A stretch of DNA of 64,000 nt from Branchinecta lynchi (lineage: Eukaryota > Arthropoda > Branchiopoda > Anostraca > Branchinectidae), in assembly GCA_023053575.1 (NCBI GenBank), contig JAKZAP010000020.1, forward strand, positions 15,433,998 through 15,497,997. The letters are read 5' to 3'. Of this stretch, positions 22,791-32,539 are shown piece after piece. Position numbers and translations under genes: made by a program. Numbering within the stretch: position 1 is the first letter of the stretch; each line of letters begins with the position of its first letter. The notes under the pieces were generated by a model, which was given only the letters and a program-made list of their open reading frames with translations, was not told where the DNA came from and made no database searches.

Positions 22791-23559
22791 GCGATAGAAA
22801 TTGTCACTTTCCAGAACCACCCCTTAACTTAGGGTACTGATCTTGACCGTAAAATAAAAAAAAAACTTGTAAGCTAAATATACACTTTCATGATCCCCAT
22901 GACCCCATGGTTGCTTAGAAATTAATTTCCAGCTCCATTAAAGTGCACATCTTAACCGCTAAGTGAAAAGAAAACTTTTCACCAAACGGTACATTTCGCG
23001 ATTTCCTAGGGCCCATGATCTTTGTGCCAAAAGGGTTTTGCTTAGACATGAATTTCTATAGCACCCTTACTGTGCGCATCTTAACCGAAAAGTAAAAAAA
23101 AATACTTTTTTCCAAGCGATTTATATTCATGTTCTCCGAGGGCCCATGATCATTTTTGCCTTAAGGGTTTTGCTTTCAAGTCAATTCTTTAAAGTAAAAA
23201 CGATACTTTTGAGAAAATATACATTTAATGATTTCGATGAGCCTGTCATCAGTTTTGCTTCATGGGTTTTGATGAACTTCTAGTGCCCTTGAACTGCGCA
23301 TTTTCGCAACCAAGTGCAAAAATAAAAATACTTTTAACCAAACGATACATTATCGTGATTTGCAAGGCTCCATGATCATTCTGTTATCATATAAATGATA
23401 ACAATAAACCCACGAATTCGTTAATTCCTAGTTTCATCCTGTGACCCAGCCTTGCAAGTGCCATAAGAGCTTCTAGCTCATGTTTTATTTGTTTGTGCTT
23501 CTTCTGCTTATGCATGATGCGGTTACTATTATCTGCCTAAGATTACTTATCTTTGTTTG

Positions 23560-23800
23560 TTTGTTTTTGGGATCCCAAAAGTAAGTGGAGGGATATCTAC
23601 GACTTCGTAAAAGTTGTCCGTCTTTTAGCATGAGAACTCTCGAAGGGGTTGAGATATTTTGATCAAACTTGGCACGAGAACTGTTTGGTTTACTTTTTTT
23701 GCTTACAAACGATCGCAACAAACCCACAAATTGGCAAATTCCTACTTTCATCCTTTTACCAAACCTTGCAAGTGCCATATGAGCTTACAGCTCTTGTCTT
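23560..23800 (-). mobile_element. Fragments of A then B
   Basis: 23,566-23,685 is the terminal block of family A (TTTTTGGGATCCC, GTAAGTGGAGGGATA, GAGATATTTTGAT). 23,700-23,800 is the head of family B in minus orientation (CTTGCAAGTGCCATATGAGC). Confidence 0.65.
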
Positions 23801-24039
23801 AATAGTTTGCAGAGTCCCTGTTCTAGTATTCGTATTTCTTCGCTTAGCTGCGTTTTAAGCAGCGCCCTTTTTATTTAGTACTTCTTTTCATAAGAACCAA
23901 TTACTAAACGGAAATGCAGGATCCGTGTTCTTTAGCACACGAGCAACAGGGGCCCTTCCCCTCGCGCGAATGTGCATGGGAATGATCGGGAACTCGGACC
24001 AAAGTAAACTACTAAAAAAGGTAGGACGGCGCAACGTTC

Positions 24040-24255
24040 CACTTCTACTACTGTTCCTCCTGGTGCAGTGTTCCAGATTTTAGTACGTTGTTCCCGTTTT
24101 TAGTACGCGTTCCCGTTTTCTAAGTGTTCCTCCTGCACCGTGTCGTTCCGTTCCGTCCCCGTTTTTAGTCGATCCCGTTTTAGTACGTGTGCCTCTTTTT
24201 AGTACTCGTGTCCTCCTGCACCACGTCGTACCGTGTCCTCTTTTTAGTCGATCCC
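24040..24255 (+). repeat. Degenerate minisatellite (CCCGTTTTTAGTACG)
   Basis: Units around TTCCCGTTTTTAGTACGTG and TCCTCCTGCACC alternate about eight times in 215 bp. The rest of 23,801-24,289 holds nothing I recognise. Confidence 0.6.
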
Positions 24256-24292
24256 GAGGAAGATGTTCTAATAAAGAGCAGTGTTACTTCAG

Positions 24293-24712
24293 CTAACTAA
24301 ACCGTCTACAATAAAAACATGTCACCTTTGATTGAAAGAACACAGATATGCCGAAGCATCCTACAGGGACAGTTTCATTTGTACCTCGAAGATGAAAAAA
24401 CATAGAAAAGAAACGTGGCAGAATTCTTGTCCATTCCCTGAGTCTATAACATGGGATTAACTGGGAAATATCCCAATATACGTGGGACAAAAGCCGAACA
24501 GCGAAAAACCCCATGTGATTCGAAAGGACCCAATAAGAGCAAGCCTTCTGAAAATTAACATTGGGCCGATCCGGATGTATTTTCTCCAACTTATATACCC
24601 CGAACCCATTCCTTAGTCGTAAACTAATAATAAATATGTCATAGGATCCTGAATTTTCAGATTCGCAGAGGTTACGAACGGTATTTTGGGATTTACCATA
24701 AACAGCTTTCAT
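24293..24712 (-). CDS. Unassigned 139-codon open frame
   Basis: An ATG-initiated frame of 139 codons, one of the longest single frames outside the LINEs and tandem repeats. I recognise no domain, signal peptide or catalytic motif. Its first codons overlap a dispersed repeat (24,662-24,760, shared with 30,462-30,530), which argues against a conserved host gene. It may be a chance frame or repeat-derived. Low confidence. Confidence 0.15.
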   Translation of the reverse strand: MKAVYGKSQNTVRNLCESENSGSYDIFIISLRLRNGFGVYKLEKIHPDRPNVNFQKACSYWVLSNHMGFFAVRLLSHVYWDISQLIPCYRLREWTRILPRFFSMFFHLRGTNETVPVGCFGISVFFQSKVTCFYCRRFS

Positions 24713-24760
24713 CTTAGGAATTATGGTGCCGCAATTTGTATAATGTTAATTATATAAAAT
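24662..24760 (-). repeat. Dispersed repeat H, copy 1
   Basis: TTTACC-TAAACAGCTTTC, TTAGGAATTATGGTG and an AATGTTA ending occur here and, in the same orientation, at 30,462-30,530. Confidence 0.55.
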
Positions 24761-24788
24761 TGTAATAGATAATTTATAAATACCAGCG

Positions 24789-24893
24789 TTGGGGCACCAT
24801 GCCCATGAACAAGGGCACAGTGCCCCATAAAAATCTGTTTGAATCAGATTTTTATGGGGGTACTGTGCCCTTCCTGCAGAGCATGGTGACCCA
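24789..24893. mobile_element. Near-perfect 105-bp hairpin (foldback)
   Basis: Left arm GGGGCACCATGC, AAGGGCACAGTGCCCC, ATAAAAATCTG; the right arm is its complement after a loop of about seven bases. This looks like a MITE or foldback remnant. Confidence 0.65.
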
Positions 24894-25119
24894 AGGTATG
24901 ACCTGACGTTGAGGCACCAGGACAGAAAATTGAGGATTTGTGTATGACTGACTGTTACTCTTTACCGTAGATATTTCTTGTCGATATGCGCATAAAAAAT
25001 GTGGTGAAAGAGTGTAAAAATGTTTCGTTGTTTCGTATCGCTCAATGATCTCACTACATCTTTATACTCATTTGTACTGACTATTATTTCAGCCAAAGCT
25101 GACTTCAAGATTGAAGTTG

Positions 25120-25175
25120 ATTTTCCAGCTTGATCCTGCAGAGGACCCTTGCAAAGAAGGCCGAAATATAGCTCT
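25120..25175 (+). ncRNA. Older hammerhead relic, split by family A
   Basis: GAGGACCCTTGCAAAGAAGG-CCGAAATATAGCTCT stops at 25,175 and resumes at about 26,491 with AATTCAGCTGACG. Together they match the uninterrupted relic at 36,765-36,815. The CTGANGA box is altered. Confidence 0.5.
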
Positions 25176-26489
25176 AACAAGACCAAAGGTTTCGATGGGA
25201 TCCCAAAAATTCAATATCTGATCCAGACAACAGGGTCTTGTCTTAGCCAGATCCAGTCTTCGCCAGACTCCTTGAACATTTTTACAATTAAAATTCAGAA
25301 ACAGATTAAGGCAAAATAGCTAATCACCTGAGAAAACCAAGTTCAGATTTGGATTCAGCATGTGTGTTTACCCCTATCATATCTGTTTTGACGAAAACTT
25401 CCTGCCACTTCTGCTAATTTCCCGGTTCCGGCCGAACTCCAGAACTACTTGTCCGGCGAAAAAAGAAAGCTCAAACACGAAATCAGGGTATCTTCTTTCC
25501 CCAGTAATGAACATCTAATCAACTTCAAATAGAAATTTAGCTTATAACAAATTTTCCGATTCCAGCCGGATTCCGGTCGAACTATATGTCCGGGTAAAAT
25601 ATGATTGTCATACAGGGACTCAGCATCTCTTCTTACCCCTAAATCGCTTATCTAATCAACTAGAAATAAAACTTTGACTTCCAACAGTTTTCCGGTTTTG
25701 GCCGGATTCCGGACGAACTATACATGTCCGGGTAGAAACTTGTTTTCACATAAGTGTTCAGCATGTCTTCTTGCCCTAAATCGAACATCTAATCAACTCC
25801 AAATAAAACTTTTAATTTTGACAAACTTTCTGGTTTGGGCAGGATTCCGGTCGAAATACTTGTCCGTCGAGAAAATAGTTTTCACCATCGTCTTCAGCAT
25901 GTCTTCCTACCTCTAAATCGAACATCTAATCAACTTCAAATAAAACTTTTACTATCAACAAACTTTCCGGTTTGAGCCGGATTCCAGGCGAAATACTTGT
26001 CCGTCGAGAAAATAATTTTCACCATCGTCTTCAGCATGTCTTCCTACCCCTAAATCGAACATCTAATCAACTTCAAATAAAACTTTTACTTTCAACAAAC
26101 TTTCCGTTTTTGGCCGGATTCCGGGCGAACTACTTGTCCGATGACAAAATGGTTTTCACCATCGTGTTCAGCATGTCTTCTTACCCCATAATCGACTATC
26201 ATATTAGCTGTTTCAAAACATTTTGTTTGTCCCTTAATTTGAATCCCCTCCCCCACCCCTAAATGTAGAGCTACAAAGCCCATCTACGAACTTGACATGT
26301 CCGACGACCCAACGAACCCTCACACCAAGTTTCATCAAAATATCTCATTCCCTTCGAGAGTTATCGGGCTTACAGACGGACGGACAGACAGACGGACGGA
26401 CGGACGGACGGACAGACGGACGGACGGACAGACGGACAACTTTTGCGATGTCATAGGTATCCCTCCACTTACGTTTTGGGATCCCAATA
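25176..26489 (+). mobile_element. Family A element, full length, best copy
   Basis: 1,314 bp. Head AACAAGACCAAAGGTTTCG, then a unique region, then about six sub-repeats of 135-137 bp (each with CATGTCTTCYTACC, AATCAACTTCAAATAAAAC and a TTCCGG-TTTGGCCGGATTCC block), then AAGTTTCATCAAAATATCTC, CGAGAGTTATCG, a (GACG)n-type run at 26,375-26,440 and the closing palindrome TTTTGGGATCCCAA. It splits an older relic with no clear target duplication. Frames through the sub-repeats are not genes. Confidence 0.85.
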
Positions 26490-26515
26490 AAAATTCAGCT
26501 GACGTTAAGAATGAT

Positions 26516-26746
26516 CGGGTAAGCGGGTTAAGAATGAAATTTACTTTAATGTTTCGGAAAGACAAGTGTGCCCAGGACAACTTTCGCATAAGGCACTAAC
26601 CCCTAGTGCTGGCCGAAGTTAACTCATTGTCTGTATGTCGAGGTCAGATTGACAAGCCAGTGTAATTCATTCAGTTTTAGTTGCCGACCGAAAAGCAATC
26701 TGACCACATACCTATCGCTGACCGGGACGCGTCTCGCGACTAATTT
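26516..26746. other. No feature recognised
   Basis: Spacer between A and B copies; nothing supported. Confidence 0.3.
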
Positions 26747-26894
26747 TTATGGCGCTTGCCCTTCGGCCAAGTGCCATATAGCGATCGCCACTTCTATCCG
26801 TCCGTCGGTCCAGGTTTTGCTAGTTCAGGCACTTTCACATAAGCCAGGACGATGAAACTTAAAAAAAAATTAAGATTAAATATTAATGAAGCTT

Positions 26895-26975
26895 GCTATA
26901 GATAGATAGATAGATCAGTGAATTTCAAAGGCCGAAGGGCCATAGACAAAAAAAGATATATATATAACTTAAACA
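26895..26975 (-). mobile_element. LINE 3' end with (TATC)n tail
   Basis: In minus orientation: TATGGCCCTTCGGCCTTTG then TCACTGATCTATCTATC. This is the same 3' block plus tetranucleotide tail as the LINE piece ending at 6,950. Only the last few dozen bases were inserted. Confidence 0.65.
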
Positions 26976-27463
26976 TTCAGACTCCATATTAATGCTAAAC
27001 ATCTATCGATAGAAAGACCTCGTGTCTCAGACGTCCCATTTTAAATTCGGACCGGATCCGGTGATATTGGAAAATTGGAGGGGGGGGGGGACCGGAAATC
27101 CTGGGAAATGCTTAGAGTGGAGGGATCGGCATGAAACTTGGTGAAGAAAAAGTTGGGGGTGGTCCGGACTTCTAGTGATCGCGCGAGTTCGGTACGTTTC
27201 GATGCCCTAGGACGATGAAACTCGGTAGGCGTGTCAGGGACCCGAAAAGATTGACTTGAGAATAGTCTTTTACTCGATTCGACCATCGTGTGGGAGTGGA
27301 AGGATGGAGAATCCGGAATCTAATGGCAGGGACAACGGGTGATCAGATTTGAATGAAACTTGGCGAGTGGAAAGAGCTATCGTACCAGAAGTTCCATATA
27401 AAGTCAGGATCGGATCCGATACTTTTTTATTCAAACAATGTTTACAACGGATACGTCAGCTAT

Positions 27464-27523
27464 AATTCTTCGTCAGCGATATTTCGGCCCTTCTTGGCAA
27501 GGGTCCTCGTCAGGCTGTCAATC
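27464..27523 (-). ncRNA. Candidate hammerhead ribozyme, intact core
   Basis: Read on the minus strand: stem I strand GATT-GA-CAGC, CTGACGA, stem II GG-A-CCCTT with loop GCCAAG and AAGGG-CC, GAAA, loop TA, then TC as cleavage dinucleotide and stem I return GCTG-ACGAAG-AATT. All invariant hammerhead residues I know are present. Stem III is reduced to the A-U pair, as in the minimal hammerheads reported for Penelope-like elements; such units usually act as dimers. Confidence 0.65.
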
Positions 27524-27662
27524 CTCTGGTTCAACTTTGGGGATAGGAAACAAACCTGTAATAATAATCGATTATTATTACAGGTTTGTTTCCTATCCAC
27601 AAAGTTGAACCAGAGGAATTATTATTACAGGTTTGTTTCCTATCCCCAAAGTTGAACCAGAG

Positions 27663-27722
27663 GATTGACAGCCTGACGAGGACCCTTGCCAAGAAGGGCC
27701 GAAATATCGCTGACGAAGAATC
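27663..27722 (+). ncRNA. Candidate hammerhead ribozyme, intact core
   Basis: Same unit as the opposite arm, now on the plus strand, with stem I closing as GATT/AATC and CAGC/GCTG. Cleavage is predicted after the C at 27,710. Its inverted partner lies 140 bp upstream. Confidence 0.65.
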
Positions 27723-28734
27723 ATAGCTGACGTATCCGTTGTAAACATTGTTTGAATAAATGTTTCAAAGTCAGCTTGGGCTCAAAGAATATTTATCTAC
27801 GATACTTTTTTTTTTGGGGGGGGGGGGGGGAGGGGGGCACCGGCAAACTTGTGGAACGATTGGAGTCGAGGGATTGGGATGCAACTTGGTAGGGAGAACA
27901 AGCACTAGGCCTAGATACGCAATTGACGGAGCCAGCTCGTATCGGAGCTCTGTGGGGTGAGTTGGAGGGGGTTTCCCGGAATTCCGGTGGTCGCGAGTTA
28001 GAATAGCTTCAGATGTGCTAAGACCATGAAACTTTGCAGGCATATAGTGACCCACCCTTTTTGACCTGATAATCCGACACAATTGCCCTTGGAAAACTCC
28101 GTTCCTGGATCCGACCATTTTGGGGGAGTGAGGGAAGGGGAATACGGAAATTGGATTCTGTAATTTGAGGACGGATGGTCCGATTCGAGTGAAACTGAAT
28201 GGGTGATAAGAATGAATGACCTAGACATGCGAAACATGCGTCAGAACCTAACGCGGCCACGTTTGGGGGAGTTGGAGGGGGAGGGGGTAACTTTTGACAT
28301 GCACAAAAAACAAACGGATGGACCGAGTGGCTGCAAGCTCGGCAGTACCGAGTTTATGCGGCCTAGATTTGTTATTTGGTGTCCGGACCGGATCCGGCCA
28401 CGGTAGGGGGGGGGGACTAGAACAGGAAATTTGCAAATAGGCTATGTTCCAATTCCAGTCAAACTTCACGGACGGGAAGAGGAGATGTCATTCACGTTTT
28501 GGATTCGTATTCGTCCACAGTAGGGGGAGTTCGAGAGGAAAATTTTGTGGCTCGCATAGGGGTCAAACGAGTGGTTTGCTAAGTCGTATCAGTCGTTTAT
28601 ATTGGCATCATCGAGGTGGCATTGCGCTCATTCTAGTCTAAGCCAATCCGAGTCGTTAAAAAAAAAATGGGCACTACCGAGTTTCAGTCGTAAATTCGTC
28701 CCTGTCGGCCTGACTGCGAGGTCTTCGACCTCAC

Positions 28735-28860
28735 TTTTGGGCATTTTGAACCACGGGCATTTGGAGCCGTGGTCATTCTCGACCGCGGGTATTTTGATCG
28801 TGGGCCTTTTGAACCGTGGGCTTTTTTATCGGGAGCATTGTGAGAGTAGGCAAAAAGATC
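28735..28860 (+). repeat. J repeat block 1 (GTGGGCATTTTGAACC)
   Basis: About seven degenerate 18-20 bp units of the form YGYGGGCATTTTGAACC. A second block is at 49,590-49,862. Confidence 0.65.
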
Positions 28861-29640
28861 GTGGTGATTTCGGGAACCACCCGTTGGAATAGTTCATCCA
28901 AATCGGGAGGTATATTTTTGGCTATCATGCTAGAGTTAAAAAATACGTAGAAAGCCTTGGTAAAATTTCAGTCTCTCAGACGAAATTATCAGGTAACTCG
29001 AAAACGATCTCTTTTTATGGTAGGTTATTCTGACTGAGCGTCGTCCTTCGCGTATCGAGACTCGGACCTAAGTTGGTGGTAAGGTCGCAGATAAAGATTG
29101 AAGCAAATAAAAAAAGAAATCCTGTCGCGAAGACCAGAAGTTTATTACGTCCGTAATTGGGATTTTTTTTCTTTCTTCATGCACCGGAAAACCTTTTTCC
29201 TTGTTTGGTTTCTGAGGAAGCATGTACGCGAAATTATTTTTTTGGCTGTAAATTCGAAACAAATCTACTTTGTGTCTACTCTGTTCTGGACGGTAGCTTG
29301 TTTGCCACTTCTTCCGACGGACAGATTTGTGATTTCATCCGTAGGCTCTTCCTAACTTTGCACTGAGATCACAAAAAGACGCTCTGCTCCTAAGCGCTTC
29401 ACAAAATTTTGCCTGTGACACATTTCGTCATATTCTCTATGCTGAAGAACGGTGTCATTTATTGGGCGATTATGGTTTGAGTTTTCGGAATTCGAAACAC
29501 ATTAAAGGCCCGAAATTTTATGCTTGGTAGCCTATAGTTAAATTCTGCCAGAAAAAGGCAGGTTAACTATTTGTATCGTCTGCGGCGTCTTACCTTATTC
29601 TCTTTAGCGAAAGCTGAAATGAAAAGGTAAGGGTGTTACT
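28861..29640. other. No gene recognised
   Basis: Overlapping frames on both strands (29,068-29,366) have no motif. I see nothing else. Confidence 0.35.
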
Positions 29641-30244
29641 TTATTGTAGACTACGAATTGTCATTAGAGGAGTATTTTCAGTTGACGCACTGCAGTTTTG
29701 CACCGGTTAGGTGTAAGGGTTTTTACACAGTCGTATATCGGGGTCCACAAGTCGTTGAAATAAATGGTCTCCCCTCCCCTCCCCTTGTCCTGAATGCTTC
29801 GGGCCACCCCTGTTTGAATGTAGAGAGCATATGCCCTAGATGACACATGTAAGGGGCCAAACCGGATCCGACCACAATGGGGAGGGGGGGGGGGCTTTAA
29901 AAAAAATGCTTAGATTCGAGTGTTATACATGGTAAGAGGAGATGCTTTAGATGATGCATTCTTGAGTCCGAACCAGATTCGGTCGCGGTAGGGAAGTTTG
30001 AGGGAGGTACCGAAAATCGTTTGGCACGTCTAGGGATCAAACGAGTGGATTCATTGGGCTGAAATTTGGAAGTTAGAGCAGCCATTGCGCCGCGGGAAAT
30101 GTTCATACTTTGAGTGAAATTGCATACCCTACTTCTAGGTCCGAACCGCATTTTCGGATGGCGGGTGTATTTTTGTGACGTTATCATCTACTTTCTTTTA
30201 CCGCCTACTCGTGACAAATGCCATGTGAGCTCGTAGGTCTTGTT

Positions 30245-30905
30245 TCTCTTTTTCGTCGTCTTATGAATTAACTGGATCAAATTTGTAACTGTTTTGACCA
30301 AATAAGGGACAGAAAAATACACCAGACCCAGCAAATTACCTACTCTTGACTGGCATTATTTACACTCCCAGTCTAAGTTTCACCTAAATACATCATGACA
30401 CTACATAACTGAAAACTGACCGTCAGATTTACTATGAATTTTACGTGACATTTATCAGAATTTACCGTAAACAGCTTTCGTTTTAGGAATTATGGTGGCC
30501 GCTATTTATAGAATGTTATCGCAGAGTCGATTTCTACTCTACGGTCAAGAATAGAGTTCCTGAATTTTTTTGCATGCCTCAAATTTGTATTCCCTACAAC
30601 CCCTCACGATCACATTCCCTATTTCCGACTAAAGTTTAACCTGAGGATTTCCAGAGTTCAAGTTGTTACCGCTGTGGGACCCGCATTTTCGCAACTGACG
30701 ATTAGCAACTCCCGTCTTAGTATTGATGCTGGTCACAGTTCCAGTTCATTTAATATTATAATGATGTGCTTTTTATTCCTTGGTCAAGAATACTATTTTC
30801 GAATTTTTTCGCAGTTTTCACACCTTTTTCCCTACAACCCCCACGCTCAAATATTACCTCGGCATTATCGCTGTACAACCGGCTATTTTCGAATTAACGA
30901 TTAGC
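30245..30905. repeat. Repeat H copy 2 and a diverged tandem duplication
   Basis: 30,462-30,530 matches repeat H at 24,662. 30,541-30,710 and 30,783-30,905 are two copies of one sequence (GTCAAGAATA, CCCTACAACCCC, TACCTCGGCA-like, ATTTTCG, AACTGACGATTAGC). Confidence 0.5.
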
Positions 30906-30907
30906 GG

Positions 30908-31806
30908 TTTTTGGACTCCCAAAACGTAAGTGGAGGGATACCTATGACATCGCAAAAGTTGTCCGTCTGTCTGTCTGTCCGTAAGCACGATAACTCTCAA
31001 AGGGAATGAGATATTTTGATGAAACTTGGTGGGAGGATCCTTTGGGGCAAGGGAAAGGTCGAGTTCGTAAATGGGCTCTGTAGCCCTTTATTTAGGGGTG
31101 GGGGTTCAAATTAAGGGACAAACAAAATATTTTGAAGTAGCTAATGAAATAGTCGATTAAAGGGTAAGAAGACATTCGGAACACGAATATGAAAACCATT
31201 TTCTCGCCGGACAAGTAGTTCGCCCGGAATCCGGCCAAACCCAGAAAGTTTGTTACAAGTAAAAGTTGTGTTAAAATTTGATTAGATGTCCGATTTAGGA
31301 GTACAGTGACAGTGAATCGACATCTGACAATCAATTTTTTACCCAGACTTATAGTTCGCCCGGAATCCGGCTGAAATCGAAAAACGTGTAATACATTAAA
31401 TTTTATATGCGGTTGATTAGATGTTCGATATAGGGGAAAAGGAGATACGCTGAATTGGTTATTGAGCTTTATTTTTTTTTTTCGCCGGAAAAGTAGCTCC
31501 GGAATTCTGCCAAAACCAGAAAATTGGCAAAAGTAAGGCAGGAAGTTTCGATCGGTTATGTAATAATAGATGTGACTTATAGGGGTAAACACACATGCGG
31601 AATCCATGTCTGAACTTGGTTTTCTCAGACTTATCAGTTTTTATACTGTCCGATTATGGACCAAAACAATTATTTTTTTAGTTCCGAAGGTGATTCAACC
31701 CCCACTATAAGCCTTGATCTGTTTCTAAATCTTAAGAATAAAAATGTATAATTGTCTGGATCAGATATTAAATTTTTGGGATCCCAGCGAAACCTTTGGT
31801 CTTGTT
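30908..31806 (-). mobile_element. Family A element, both ends present
   Basis: From TTTTTGGACTCCCAAAACG to ATCCCAGCGAAACCTTTGG-TCTTGTT. About four sub-repeats. The 171-codon minus frame 31,607-31,092 reads through sub-repeats whose period is near a multiple of three; not a gene. Confidence 0.8.
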
Positions 31807-32539
31807 GAAGCAATACAAGTAAGAAAATATCAATCATCAACAAAAAGGAAATACAAAAATTTGTTCCTGAACAGCCTATGCCTACTGTAAGGCCAGTGCA
31901 ATCGAACTGTCATGTTTCCCAACTTCCAAGAATATTATACTATAATCACCATAATCGAATCAAACACCATGTAGACAATAACTCACGCCACTCCAGGATG
32001 CAAGAATGTAAGCAAACAATTCCCGGTCTCTATCCAAGCAGCATTCCAGCTTATTTCAATTATTTATTCGGTCACAAAAGGGGACGCGGTCTAGGAGGCG
32101 GATTTCTGCCTCCATTAGGCCAAATGGGAGGCCGTCGATCAGTGATCTATCATGTTCTCTATCCTTTCCAGCAATAGATGAAAAGGGGTCAACGGCTCCC
32201 CCGATTGCTGTTGGTGACTGACGAATTAAATAAGGCAGGACCGGCAGGCTCAATCCTTGATACTGAATCCTTACATTTGGGGCTATATATTGTTATTTAG
32301 AATATCAGTCAATCATTTATTCTTCAAAGTTTGACCGAAACTTCGGCTTACCGTACCTTACAAAAAACATAATTTCGGCAGTGTAAGGTTGAGAAAGTTT
32401 GTTCCGTAATAAAGTATTTATTCACATCTAAAAAAAATAATCTACTAAATCGTACCTGAAATGAATTTCGTAATTGGGGTATTTTGCTATCAGAAACTTC
32501 GTATGTTGAAATTCCATGACATCAAGTCCTAGCAATTTC
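31807..32539. other. No gene supported; GC-richer patch
   Basis: Between 32,080 and 32,250 composition shifts toward GC, and the minus frame 32,253-32,056 (65 codons, TTG start) reads smoothly, with PTAIGGAVDPFSSIAGKDRE. I do not recognise it and rate coding as unlikely to possible. Confidence 0.2.

Larger units (their letters stand above)
21415..23487 (-). mobile_element. Family B element with two nested insertions
   Basis: Plus-strand text starts with the terminal hairpin (ATTATGGCACTTGCC...TGCCATATA), continues with inverted long repeats (CTTCCAGATGTGCTA, GATGAAACTTG) and then about five 130-140 bp repeats (22,800-23,470: GGGCCCATGATC, TTTTGCTT, GCGCATCTTAACC), and ends CTTGCAAGTGCCATAAGAGC. 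A hAT-like MITE sits at 22,190-22,520 and a hammerhead-family relic at 22,731-22,790. Confidence 0.75.
27429..27800. mobile_element. Palindromic hammerhead element, copy 3
   Basis: 372 bp in family B, flanked by an 11-bp duplication GATACTTTTTT (27,418-27,428 and 27,801-27,811). The left arm is inverted, the right arm direct and longer, ending CAGCTTGGGCTCAAAGAATA. The centre repeats ATTATTACAGGTTTGTTTCC. Both arms carry an apparently intact hammerhead unit. No coding capacity. Likely a non-autonomous Penelope-like or retrozyme-like element (inference). Confidence 0.8.
26747..30244 (-). mobile_element. Family B element, expanded and interrupted
   Basis: Plus-strand text begins with the hairpin (TATGGCGCTTGCCC...TCGGCCAAGTGCCATATAGC) and ends ATGCCATGTGAGCTCGTAGG. 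Long repeats with GATGAAACTTGG and GGAATTCCGGTG fill 27,000-28,560 and 29,830-30,220. It contains a LINE 3' piece (about 26,895-26,975), palindromic hammerhead copy 3 and a block of J repeats. The span 28,861-29,640 is unassigned and might be a separate insertion. Confidence 0.6.

Noticed and set aside
31092..31607. 171-codon minus-strand open frame
   Set aside because: It reads straight through family A sub-repeats; residues recur with the repeat period, and similar frames appear in other A copies.
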